A stretch of DNA of 64,000 nucleotides, from the NCBI RefSeq assembly GCF_026230175.1, contig NZ_CP104208.1, positions 2,232,001 to 2,296,000 on the forward strand, given 5' to 3'. Below are positions 25,888 through 33,789 of the stretch, piece after piece. Source of the DNA: Desulfovibrio mangrovi. Its GTDB lineage: Bacteria > Desulfobacterota > Desulfovibrionia > Desulfovibrionales > Desulfovibrionaceae. A program made the translations under genes and the position numbers. Position 1 is the stretch's first letter, and each line of letters starts with the position of its first letter. The notes beneath the pieces are model-generated. The model worked only from the letters and a program-made list of their open reading frames with translations. It made no database searches and was not told the DNA's origin.

Positions 25888-27042
25888 TTGCTGGCGCACG
25901 AAAAGATCCTGTTCGTGGACGACGAACCCAACATTCTGGCAACCTTCCAGCGCAACCTGCACAAGAAGTATGTCATTGAGGTAGCTCCGGGGCCTATGGA
26001 AGCTCTGGAGATGGTCCGCACCAAAGGCCCTTTCGCCATGGTGGTTTCCGACCTCAAGATGCCGGTCATGGACGGCATTACCCTGCTGGAACGCGTTCGC
26101 GAACTTGCTCCCGAGACGGTACGCATCATACTCAGCGGACAAGGAGACTTTGACGCCGCCATAGACGCCGTGAACCGCGGAGCCATTTTCCGTTTTCTCA
26201 CCAAGCCATGCCCGCCGGACATCCTTCTCGCCGTATTGCGCGACGCCATTAAACAGTACCGGCTCATCACGGCGGAAAAAGAACTGCTTCGGGGCACCCT
26301 GCTCGGCAGCGTAAAGGTTCTGGTGGATGTGCTTGGCCTTGTCAGCCCGGAGGCGTTCGGCCGCTCAGAGCGCATTCGCACCCTTGTGGGCGAACTGGGC
26401 AAACGAATGAAAGACCCCAATCTATGGCAGCTTGATGTAGCCGCCATGCTCTGCCAGTTGGGCTGCGTGGGCCTGCCGGAGGAATTGCTGGAAAAAGTGA
26501 TGCGTGACGAGCAGCTTGGCGCAGAGGAACAGCAGATATTCCGCATGCATCCCGACATCGGTGCAAACCTGCTTTCCAATATACCACGTATGGCTCCGGT
26601 GTCAGAGCTTATCGCCCACCAGCTTGACGACTTCTCGGAGACTACGCCGCTCGGTGCACGCATTCTGCGGGTTGCCCTTGCCTTTGACCGGCTGGAACAG
26701 CAGGGGATTTCCGCACGCGAAGCCGTGGACCAGCTCATAGCAGGCAACACCGCCGGCAGCTACGACCCCGCAGTGCTTGCCGCACTCAAGGCGCATATCA
26801 CCGAGCAACTCGGCGGCGAAATCAAACCAACCCGTCTGGAGCATGTAGAGGCCGGCATGGTGCTGGCCGAAGATCTGGTGAATGCCGAAGGAACTGTGCT
26901 GCTTCTCAAGGGGCAAAGCATTTCAGACAGCGCGCTCAAGCGCCTCAAGGCCCTGCCGGATCTGCTCAAGATCAGCGGACCGATCCCCATCCTTGTCGCC
27001 CTCAAGCCCGACGAAGCACCTGCCGCCAGACCGGGAAGCTGA
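25888..27042 (+). CDS. Response regulator with degenerate HD-GYP-like output domain
   Basis: 384 residues from TTG 25888 (GGAGG five bases upstream; the open frame extends to 25831). The receiver is complete: acidic pair in FVDDEPN, phospho-Asp in VVSDLKMPVMDG, Lys in FLTKPCPP. The second domain follows HD-GYP architecture but has LCQLGCVGLPEELL where active enzymes have LHDIGKIGIPD, so the metal-binding HD pair is replaced by Cys-Gln, and the GYP motif is absent. It keeps RMHPDIGANLLSNIP. It is unlikely to hydrolyse c-di-GMP and may act by binding partners, possibly the adjacent FapA protein. Confidence 0.88.
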   Translation: MLAHEKILFVDDEPNILATFQRNLHKKYVIEVAPGPMEALEMVRTKGPFAMVVSDLKMPVMDGITLLERVRELAPETVRIILSGQGDFDAAIDAVNRGAIFRFLTKPCPPDILLAVLRDAIKQYRLITAEKELLRGTLLGSVKVLVDVLGLVSPEAFGRSERIRTLVGELGKRMKDPNLWQLDVAAMLCQLGCVGLPEELLEKVMRDEQLGAEEQQIFRMHPDIGANLLSNIPRMAPVSELIAHQLDDFSETTPLGARILRVALAFDRLEQQGISAREAVDQLIAGNTAGSYDPAVLAALKAHITEQLGGEIKPTRLEHVEAGMVLAEDLVNAEGTVLLLKGQSISDSALKRLKALPDLLKISGPIPILVALKPDEAPAARPGS

Positions 27043-27089
27043 TCGTTCCGCCCCACGCCCGGCCAGACGGGACGGCGGGACGGACGGCT

Positions 27090-28016
27090 TCAGCGTCGGG
27101 CCATCCACCAGCGTTTTACCGCACTGCGCAGCAACCGGAGAGGATGAAAGGTTTCCGGCGTCAATGAACCGGGAAAACGAAACGTCGTGGCATCAATATC
27201 CGCAGGAGAGAGTAGCGGAAAGCTCAGGTTCTCCGCAAATGCCCCCACTGTGCCGCGACTCTGCAGCTCTCCCCATAGCGGTATCATCGCAGGCTTTGCC
27301 CCCAGCATCGTATATACGGCCGAATCAAGAGCCACGGCTTCACGGGACGCGCCCACCACTCCCAGTGTGCAGGCATCACCGCCGGACGGCCCTATCCTGT
27401 CCATGGCCACAATGCCGTCCACCAAAGCAGCTGTCTGCGGAAGCGCCGCCGCCACCTCCACCAGCATGGCCCGGAAGGCATTGCCCTTGTCACCGTGCAC
27501 AGTGTGCGCCAAAGCCTTGCGCACGCCTGCCACGCAGCCGAACATGTTCTTCACGGCGCACGTGACGCGCATCTGGGTATGCGCCTTAATTCTGGGAACG
27601 GAGAGCAACGCATCCGTTTCCAGCGCATGCCGTGAAATGCCCACCGTCATACCGAAGGGCAATTGTACGTTAACAGGAACATCAAGCGTGATAATGGGAA
27701 CGCCCAGAGGCGCCAACGCCTCTGCAAGACCTATGGCCTGCGCAACTTTGGCCGCGGATCCGAAGGCAGGCGAATCCCCCACCGTTACACGGCAGCCGCA
27801 GTCCATCAGATAGGTGCATGCGGCGCGCACCACCTGCGGGTGGGTGCAGCACAATCCGCCGGGCTCAGCCTTGAGCAGGTTGGGCTTGACCAGCACACGG
27901 CTTCCGGCCGCAGGACGGTAGCCGCAGGCATCCAGTACCATGTGCACCGCCTGCTCCACAGCTTCCGGCAGGTAGTCGTGACAGCGTGCAAGTGCAACTG
28001 AAAGACAGTCACTCAC
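27090..28016 (-). CDS. DUF362-domain protein
   Basis: 308 residues from GTG 28016, with GAGGAG upstream and a four-base overlap with the preceding stop (GTGA). Motifs of the DUF362/COG2006 family are VLVKPNLLKAEPGGLCCTHP, GDSPAFGS, PRIKAHTQMRVTCAVKNMFGCV and DGIVAMDRIGPSGG. The family is often fused to ferredoxin domains, but this copy has no ferredoxin part. Function is unknown. Co-translation with a rhodanese-ferritin protein suggests a role in sulfur or iron metabolism, which is inference only. Confidence 0.82.
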   Translation of the reverse strand: MSDCLSVALARCHDYLPEAVEQAVHMVLDACGYRPAAGSRVLVKPNLLKAEPGGLCCTHPQVVRAACTYLMDCGCRVTVGDSPAFGSAAKVAQAIGLAEALAPLGVPIITLDVPVNVQLPFGMTVGISRHALETDALLSVPRIKAHTQMRVTCAVKNMFGCVAGVRKALAHTVHGDKGNAFRAMLVEVAAALPQTAALVDGIVAMDRIGPSGGDACTLGVVGASREAVALDSAVYTMLGAKPAMIPLWGELQSRGTVGAFAENLSFPLLSPADIDATTFRFPGSLTPETFHPLRLLRSAVKRWWMARR

Positions 28017-28888
28017 GCCTTGGGCTCCTCAAACGCCGCCATTCTGCTCATGATAAGACGGGCGTGATGCTTTTCCTGCGAGGCGAGATCAAGAAAGATG
28101 AGTTCCGCATCAGCACCCAGCCCGAAAGCGCCGTTGGATGCCGCAGCCTGACGGGCAAGCGTGCGGTACAGATCGTAGGCGTTCAGCTCCACCTCAAGGG
28201 CCAGATCGGCAAGCTCTACACATTCGCCCTGAATGGCGCCACGAATCCACGGCTCCAGTTCATCCACAGTCAGGCCGCCTTCGAGTACGCGCCCCTGCAA
28301 CGTGTCGAAAAGCACTTCAAACGGCGGCAGTTCGCCCGAATCATCGGTCCAGTAGCGGCTCAGGTACCTGTAGACCATGCGGGCATGCGCCTCTTCCACA
28401 CCGATGAGCTTATCCATGAGATTGCAAAGAGCGGTTCGCTGCGAGGAGGCACGAACCATGGTGTACATGGTATGGGCCGCCTTCTCCAGCTCCAGCGCTT
28501 TCATCAGCAACTCGCTGGCAGATCGGACACCGGCGAAGACCTCCACCCGCGGCAAGCTGCCAATGGAGCCACCTTCCCACGCCAGAATCCCGCCATGCAG
28601 ATGCATGATGCTACCGCGAATCACGCCGCTGTCCTGCGCTATGAGCGCAGCAGCGGCAGAGCGTGCCCCGCTCTTGCAGTAGAACACCAGATCCTGCTCT
28701 GCCGGAAGCTCACCCAGCCGTGTTTCCAGCTCGGAAACCGGAATCAGCTGGGCTCCGGGCAGGTGCTCCTGCCGATACTCCTGCGGCTGGCGCACATCTA
28801 CAAGGGTATATGCGCCCTCTTCGTGTTCCGCCATGAACTTGCGCAACTCTTCGGGCGATATTGCCCGCACTGCACGTGGAATTTCCAT
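28013..28888 (-). CDS. Rhodanese-ferritin-like fusion protein
   Basis: 291 residues. Residues 1-110 form a rhodanese domain with the active-site loop FYCKSGARS, so the sulfur-accepting Cys is present. Residues 125-280 form a ferritin/rubrerythrin-like helical domain with iron-ligand-type Glu and His residues (ALELEKAAHTMYTMV, LIGVEEAHARMVYRYL, ALEVELNAYDLYRTLA, DLASQEKHHARLI). The combination links sulfane-sulfur handling with a possible di-iron site. GAGGT precedes ATG 28888. It is the first gene of a two-gene operon with the DUF362 protein. Confidence 0.88.
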   Translation of the reverse strand: MEIPRAVRAISPEELRKFMAEHEEGAYTLVDVRQPQEYRQEHLPGAQLIPVSELETRLGELPAEQDLVFYCKSGARSAAAALIAQDSGVIRGSIMHLHGGILAWEGGSIGSLPRVEVFAGVRSASELLMKALELEKAAHTMYTMVRASSQRTALCNLMDKLIGVEEAHARMVYRYLSRYWTDDSGELPPFEVLFDTLQGRVLEGGLTVDELEPWIRGAIQGECVELADLALEVELNAYDLYRTLARQAAASNGAFGLGADAELIFLDLASQEKHHARLIMSRMAAFEEPKA

Positions 28889-29006
28889 ATTACCTCACAA
28901 GCGTCAGGATTTCAGAGAGTTATCTAAAAACACAGTACACAAAGCAGCGAAAAAAGTAACCACCCTCCAGCCCGAATTAAAAAAATAGTGCCTAATTTGA
29001 AATTTT

Positions 29007-29036
29007 TTGTTGACGACACCGGCCACAGCATATAAA
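29007..29036 (+). promoter_or_regulatory. Putative promoter of tRNA-Pro
   Basis: TTGTTG (29007-29012, also readable as TTGACG at 29010) and TATAAA (29031-29036), 18 bases before the tRNA 5' end. Confidence 0.5.
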
Positions 29037-29053
29037 CACCCTCTTCGCAACGT

Positions 29054-29130
<77 letters not shown>

Positions 29131-29144
29131 TTACCGCGAACCCT

Positions 29145-29180
29145 CAGCCCCTCGAACGAAAGTTCGAGGGGCTGGTTCTT
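29145..29180 (+). terminator. Terminator of tRNA-Pro
   Basis: CAGCCCCTCGAAC (29145-29157) pairs with GTTCGAGGGGCTG (29162-29174) around a GAAA loop, followed by GTTCTT. Confidence 0.8.
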
Positions 29181-29263
29181 AGAAGGCCACCCCACACGGG
29201 ATGGAATTCGCAATGCGAGTCTCCGGCACGATCATAGTGACCGTTGAGACTGATCATATATAG

Positions 29264-29339
29264 GCTCTTGTAGCTCAGTCGGCAGAGCGCGTCCTTGGTA
29301 AGGACGAGGTCAGCAGTTCAATCCTGCTCAAGAGCTCCA
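29264..29339 (+). tRNA. tRNA-Thr(GGT), hub of the cassette array
   Basis: Acceptor GCTCTTG pairs with CAAGAGC, and CCA is encoded (29337-29339). The anticodon loop TTGGTAA gives anticodon GGT. It is the only complete member of a family of six tRNA-Thr-derived sequences across the next 9.6 kb. Confidence 0.97.
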
Positions 29340-29347
29340 TAAAATCT

Positions 29348-29383
29348 AAGCCCCTGCTTATGAAAATAAGCAGGGGCTTTTTC
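29348..29383 (+). terminator. Terminator of tRNA-Thr (type T1)
   Basis: AAGCCCCTGCTTA (29348-29360) pairs with TAAGCAGGGGCTT (29367-29379), followed by TTTC. A diverged version of this hairpin follows the repeat copy at 31893. Confidence 0.85.
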
Positions 29384-29393
29384 ATATGCAGCA

Positions 29394-29431
29394 ACCGCCC
29401 TGATTTCGAATGAAGTCAGGGCGGTGTTTTT
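29394..29431 (+). terminator. Recurring terminator-like hairpin (type T2), copy 1
   Basis: ACCGCCCTGA (29394-29403) pairs with TCAGGGCGGT (29416-29425), with loop TTTCGAATGAAG, followed by GTTTTT. Near-identical hairpins recur at 33091, 35545, 37029, 37854 and 38815. Confidence 0.8.
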
Positions 29432-29708
29432 GTTTCCGGATCACGACATTCAGACTTGTCCCGAACAAATCGGATTTGCAGAGCCACGATTCAAAATCGA
29501 TCAACCTACTATGCTAATCTTTATGACAACAAGCCTCAGATCACAGCAATCAGAATTTTACATCATCCAAAATACTCCGAGGAATCCAGATTATCTTACT
29601 AAACTTTGACACCATAAACACCATGCGCTAAAAACTATCGGAAAGCACTTACCGAGCCCCCCCGCTCCATACCACCTTACAATGACGCCTTCAGAGGATT
29701 CGATAGCC

Positions 29709-30116
29709 ATGCCATCAACAGATCACCCTTTTTTTGACTTCAGAAATGCTGTCGAACAAATAGCCACCCCTGAAGTTGAAAGAAAGCCACTCCTCCCAAT
29801 ATTTGAAGCAATACATAATTCTATTCAATCTATACAAGAAGCCAACAGAGACCATGGTAATATCACAATTGATATAGTTAGAAACCAAAACGATCTCGAC
29901 CCAAAAGCTATTACAACCATATCAATAAGTGACAATGGACTTGGATTTACGACTCAAAACAAGAATTCTTTCGGACGCCTGTTCACAACACATAAAAAAA
30001 ATAACTTCAACTGCAAAGGAATTGGCCGCTTATCATTTTTTCTGCATTCTATGAAGTCAACATCGACAGTATCTTCGAAGAAAATGATACTTTTTTTGAA
30101 CTCAAAACAACATTAA
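29709..30116 (+). CDS. Hsp90-like (GHKL) ATPase, N-terminal part of a frameshifted defence-type gene
   Basis: The frame holds a GHKL ATP-binding fold: the N box IFEAIHNSIQSI (about residues 27-38), the G1 box ISDNGLGF and the G2 box CKGIGRLSFF. After the G2 box the reading frame goes out of register at a run of six T (about 30036-30041). The correct continuation (FYEVNIDSIFEEND) is in the frame used by the next entry, so one extra T would join both into a protein of about 660 residues. Start ATG 29709 has AGAGG upstream; ATG 29682 is an alternative without a binding site. Base composition is far more AT-rich than the backbone. Confidence 0.75.
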   Translation: MPSTDHPFFDFRNAVEQIATPEVERKPLLPIFEAIHNSIQSIQEANRDHGNITIDIVRNQNDLDPKAITTISISDNGLGFTTQNKNSFGRLFTTHKKNNFNCKGIGRLSFFLHSMKSTSTVSSKKMILFLNSKQH

Positions 30117-30301
30117 CTGATAAGAACTTCAGCAACATCACCAAAATTACTCCGAAGCAAACAACTCAGAAAGCCTACAACACGAGGATAACACTCAAAA
30201 ACCCCACACCAAAGTTCAATGAATTTTATAAAATCACAACCGAAGCAATACATAATGAAGTATTAAATCACTTCCTTCCTTCACTGCTTTCAATAAAAAA
30301 C

Positions 30302-31684
30302 GTGAACATTGTTATAAATGACAATGGAACTTTTCACGTTGGAACAAACTCCCAAGATGTCAATTCTGGAACAAGTTTCATCATAGAGAACAATAAATTT
30401 GACATATACCACATCAAAAACAGAACCCCTCACAGATCAACCCACAAGATAATTTTATCAGCAGACGGAAGAACTGTAAAAGAAAGAAAGATTGACTTTT
30501 TGCCAAGTAGCAAAATTGGAGACAACGACGATAAACACTATATAAACTCAGTTGTTATATCTGAGTATCTCAACAAAAAACTCAATCACCAGAGATCAGA
30601 TTTTAACATAGCGCAATCAAACTCAATTGAACCTAGCTCTGTAACATTGGATAAAATATATGAAAAAGCTTTCGAGCAAGCAAGGTCATTCGCCAAAAGC
30701 AGCATATCTACACTTGAAGACACCCTCGATAAGTTCATAGACAAAACTTTTGAAGATTTACCACACCTTTCTTTTTTAAAGGACGACACATCGATACGAA
30801 ACAGCTTTAAACTTGGCGAAGACGAAAAAGCTATTAAAGAAAGATATGTTCGAGAATTTGCAGCAAAACAAGTTGAAAGCTTCAATTATGTAAAAACCAT
30901 CTCAAAGAAGTATGAAGACAAAGACATCCCAAACTTCGACACATTTAAAAAAGAATCATTAGAAAAATTAAACAATGGAATGAAGCTTAACCATGCCCCC
31001 CTTGTTTCATACATCAAATACAGAGACTTCGTATTAAATCTATACGAAAAACTTCTTGAAAAGAAAGAAGACGACAAGTTTCAACCAGAAGAAATACTTC
31101 ACAACCTCCTATTTCCAACAAAGACAGATAGCACAAACTGTGATGCAGATTATTTTAGACACAACCTATGGATAATTGACGACAGATATGCGCTATATGA
31201 CTTTTTAACATCAGACCTTTACGAAAAATCAACATTGGGAAAACCACACGAACGCGGTGACAAACGTTATGATATTTGTGCTGCATACTCTGACCCTCTC
31301 GGAGAAGATCACAACGTTTTTATAATTGAGTTAAAAAAGACAAGCCTCGAGTTAAGCGAGACTAACGATCCCATAGCTCAAATCAAAAACTATGTTCAGC
31401 GAATGATTCACCATAAAAAAACAAAGCACAACGGAAAGCGAATAACAATTACCGACTCGACTCAATTTTACGGAATAGTTCTTTGCGATATTTACTGCGA
31501 ATATTTTACAGATTACATGGAATCAGGACATAGCCTAAAAAAACGCCCTGACGGTAAATCCTATTACGGAGTCTTCCTTAAAGACAAATTCTTCTTAGAA
31601 ATTACTAATTATGAAAATTTACTATCAATCGCTCATGCAAGAAATAGGGTCTTCATTGACAAACTAAACCACAACGACGCCTGA
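30302..31684 (+). CDS. C-terminal part of the same gene, with PD-(D/E)XK nuclease-like motif
   Basis: The open frame continues upstream of 30302 to about 30040, matching the ATPase part. The middle (residues 60-300 from 30302) is helical and charged. Near the C terminus DKRYDICAAYSD followed by NVFIIELKKTSLEL fits the D...(E)xK core of a PD-(D/E)XK nuclease, and AQIKNYVQRMI follows as in many such domains. An Hsp90-like ATPase plus nuclease in one protein, AT-rich and at a tRNA insertion site, suggests an anti-phage or DNA-surveillance role, which is inference. Either the gene is broken, or it uses -1 frameshifting or slippage at the T run, or the run is a sequencing error. Confidence 0.7.
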   Translation: MNIVINDNGTFHVGTNSQDVNSGTSFIIENNKFDIYHIKNRTPHRSTHKIILSADGRTVKERKIDFLPSSKIGDNDDKHYINSVVISEYLNKKLNHQRSDFNIAQSNSIEPSSVTLDKIYEKAFEQARSFAKSSISTLEDTLDKFIDKTFEDLPHLSFLKDDTSIRNSFKLGEDEKAIKERYVREFAAKQVESFNYVKTISKKYEDKDIPNFDTFKKESLEKLNNGMKLNHAPLVSYIKYRDFVLNLYEKLLEKKEDDKFQPEEILHNLLFPTKTDSTNCDADYFRHNLWIIDDRYALYDFLTSDLYEKSTLGKPHERGDKRYDICAAYSDPLGEDHNVFIIELKKTSLELSETNDPIAQIKNYVQRMIHHKKTKHNGKRITITDSTQFYGIVLCDIYCEYFTDYMESGHSLKKRPDGKSYYGVFLKDKFFLEITNYENLLSIAHARNRVFIDKLNHNDA

Positions 31685-31740
31685 CACAAAGCCAGCCCCG
31701 ACTCCAAAACGGAAATTTTGGCTGTTCAATTTCAAATCGA
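31685..31740. repeat. Diverged hairpin repeat (type T3) ending the cassette
   Basis: From 31693 the sequence CAGCCCCGACTCCAAAACGG, then a decayed right arm and TGGCTGTTCAATTTCAA, matches 39651-39692 (CAGCCCCGACATCCAAAACG ... CTGTTCAACTTCAA) at roughly four of five bases. Confidence 0.5.
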
Positions 31741-31824
31741 TATCTGCACAAAAGCTATCTCATTAGGGTAGCAAAAATCTGGTTCAACGCCTGCCCGTTG
31801 TCGAAGAGGACGAAATGATCACCT

Positions 31825-31892
31825 TCGGCAGAGCGCGTCCTTGGTAAGGACGAGGTCAGCAGTTCAATCCTGCTCAAGAGCTCCATAAAATC
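31825..31892 (+). repeat. tRNA-Thr 3' repeat (R2), perfect copy of 29279-29346
   Basis: 68 of 68 bases match the intact tRNA-Thr gene from the D loop to seven bases past CCA. It lacks the 5' acceptor strand and a promoter-like region, so it cannot make a tRNA. It is the right-hand border of the ATPase-nuclease cassette. Confidence 0.85.
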
Positions 31893-31926
31893 AAAGCCCC
31901 TACTTACAAGCGTAAGCAGGGGCTTT
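31893..31926. terminator. Hairpin between R2 and trmJ (type T1 variant)
   Basis: AAAGCCCCT (31893-31901) pairs with AGGGGCTTT (31918-31926), with an inner CTTAC/GTAAG. It lies 12 bases after the trmJ stop and probably also ends that minus-strand transcript. Confidence 0.65.
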
Positions 31927-31938
31927 GAGCGCGGCGTG

Positions 31939-32730
31939 TTAATCTCGTGGGGCAGAATCGGAATCAGTGCCGCCCCTATCCTGACACTTAGGCAGTCCGG
32001 CTTTATCCGCCACCCAGCCTATCTGATTACAGATACCCATGAGCATGGAAAATTCGTGGCGGCGCAGGGCAATCTTCTGCAGGAAGCGGCGCACGGGGAG
32101 CATGAAGTAGTCTGGATTATTCTTACGCAAAAAGTCGATACGTAAAAGCGTGTCGCGCAGGGTGCGAATGACCATCTCCTGTTCGGCGTGCGTACACAGA
32201 GGCGACTGCGCGTCACTGGCGACGGACATAAGCGGGGCACGCGCCCCCACCTTGAAGCATTCATAGAGAACTATAAGCACGGCCTGCGCAAGATTCAAAG
32301 AGCTGGCCTGCGGGTTTACAGGGATGGTGAGCAGATGGTTGCAGATTTCCGTCTCTTCATTGGTCAGCCCCTTATCCTCCGGGCCAAAGAGCAGAGCAAC
32401 CTTACCACCTCCGGCAAGCTGCCCGGAGATCAGAGGGGCAGCCTTTTCCGGTGAAAGAATCTCACTGCGCCAGCCGCCCGTGCGGGCTGTAGTGCCGTAC
32501 ACCTGCGTATATCCTGCAAGCGCTTTGGCAAGATCATCCTCCACACGGATGGAACGAACCAGATCGGCCCCCTTAATCGTGGCAAGAGAATGGATACGAT
32601 CCATGTCCCAACGCTCTGGCTGCACCACGACAAGCTCATTCACGCCCATGTTGACGCAGGCGCGAGCGGCCATGCCAATATTTTCCGGGAAACGGGGCTT
32701 CACGAGGACGACGGCAAGATTGTCGAGCAT
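31939..32730 (-). CDS. trmJ: tRNA (cytidine/uridine-2'-O-)-methyltransferase TrmJ family
   Basis: 263-residue SPOUT methyltransferase that methylates the ribose of nucleotide 32 in some tRNAs. The N-terminal segment VVLVKPRFPENIGMAARAC carries the conserved Asn. The knotted SAM site is formed by VALLFGPEDKGLTNEE and LTIPVNPQASSLNLAQAVLIVLYE. The C-terminal helical extension after residue 175 is as in TrmJ rather than TrmL. It is GC-rich backbone-like coding and lies between two tRNA-Thr scars, so either it is the resident gene of the site or it was captured. Confidence 0.92.
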   Translation of the reverse strand: MLDNLAVVLVKPRFPENIGMAARACVNMGVNELVVVQPERWDMDRIHSLATIKGADLVRSIRVEDDLAKALAGYTQVYGTTARTGGWRSEILSPEKAAPLISGQLAGGGKVALLFGPEDKGLTNEETEICNHLLTIPVNPQASSLNLAQAVLIVLYECFKVGARAPLMSVASDAQSPLCTHAEQEMVIRTLRDTLLRIDFLRKNNPDYFMLPVRRFLQKIALRRHEFSMLMGICNQIGWVADKAGLPKCQDRGGTDSDSAPRD

Positions 32731-32985
32731 GACACAACTCTTTTAATACAGCTTTGGGTGACGGGAACTGGGCTCTGCCTGCCCCGTCCTTACAAGCCGC
32801 TGGGCTGCGTGTCTAGCAGCAATAAAAGCTCTGCCTGCGAAACACTCCCCCCATGAAAGCCCCCGACACCAGCATAGTGCAAACTCACGAGAATCGCAGT
32901 TCATCCCTCCAAATAGCCGCCGGAAACAACAGCCAAGAGATACGTTTCAAACGCGGAATACTCCAGCTGCCCCATCCCTCTCGGA

Positions 32986-33127
32986 ATGGAATTCGCAATG
33001 CAGGTCTCCGTACGATTACAGCGACTGTTAAGACCGATCATATATAGGCTCTTGCAGTTTAATCCTGCTCAAGAGCTCCACACAAATAAAACCGCCCTGA
33101 TTTCGAAAGAAGTCAGGGCGGTTTTTT
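32986..33127 (+). repeat. Repeat copy R3: tRNA-Thr upstream region, collapsed tRNA and T2 hairpin
   Basis: Bases 32990-33058 match the region upstream of the intact tRNA-Thr (shared ATGGAATTCGCAATGC, GATCATATATAGGCTCTTG). The collapsed tRNA follows and then T2 hairpin ACCGCCCTGA/TCAGGGCGGT (33091-33122) with TTTTTT. It is the only scar that retains the 5' flank of the gene. Confidence 0.8.
33048..33080 (+). pseudogene. tRNA-Thr pseudogene with a 43-base internal deletion
   Basis: GCTCTTG is joined directly to CAGTTTAATCCTGC and the 3' acceptor with CCA, so the D arm, anticodon arm and variable loop are gone. Both acceptor strands survive and the upstream flank is kept, so this was once a complete second tRNA-Thr gene. 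Confidence 0.85.
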
Positions 33128-33789
33128 GTTTTCCATCTTTCACCCACTCCACCACACCTCTTCAAACAACATCTCCCTTGCCTTCAGACGAGACAGAACA
33201 AAGATCGCCCCTACATACGCTGCCAATATTAGTCGACACATGTATCCAAAGCAGGGCTACTCCACACATGCCAAAAGCGCTCCCTACTTTTTATTGAATA
33301 ACAGTCATTTTTTACGCTTCTCGGAGTTCTTGTAGACCCCCCTAGATGAACGCAAGCCCCCACAAATAAAAAATGTAACAAGGGAATGCGATTAGCACAG
33401 GAGAAGCTTGAAGCCTGCCCCCTGCTGGTGTGTATGAAAAGGGGGTGAAGGAGGGGGCGAAGCCACGAGAGGCGACCTTGCACTATCCGCATGTCATTCT
33501 TTTGAATGATATAGGCCAGAGAATATATTGCGCCACACCACCCCATCTAACATCCTAATTTTATACAGTTTTAAATATTGGGTTCGACTTTTGCTTATGT
33601 GCCTACGCACGGACGATAGCATGGCCGATGTGTTCATTATCACACTTAAAAATGGGATGGATGTTTAACCACCCGCTCCTGCTGATTTTATCGTCACGGA
33701 TTTCTGAAACACCTAATTGGGGAATATAGCACTTACATACGTTTCATCAATAAACACATAACTTCCACAACAAACAATCAGGATATTTG

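Larger units (their letters stand above)
29279..31892 (+). mobile_element. Small cassette inserted at the tRNA-Thr 3' part, bracketed by a 68-bp direct repeat
   Basis: Bases 29279-29346 (tRNA-Thr from the D loop to CCA plus seven bases) are repeated without a mismatch at 31825-31892. The repeat spacing is 2546 bases. The enclosed DNA is strongly AT-rich and holds a single ATPase-nuclease gene on the plus strand. No integrase or transposase lies inside. The hairpins just beyond each repeat copy differ in sequence, as expected when the crossover falls within the tRNA part. Confidence 0.7.
32731..33789. other. Long gene-free stretch containing repeat copy R3
   Basis: No protein-like frame is seen. 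A 105-codon minus frame (33229-33546) has no family features or ribosome binding site. The stretch contains R3 (about 32986-33127, next entries) and AT-rich sequence before the next gene. Confidence 0.5.

Noticed and set aside
33229-33546. A 105-codon minus frame between R3 and the methyltransferase gene
   Set aside because: No motif, no ribosome binding site and composition unlike neighbouring genes.
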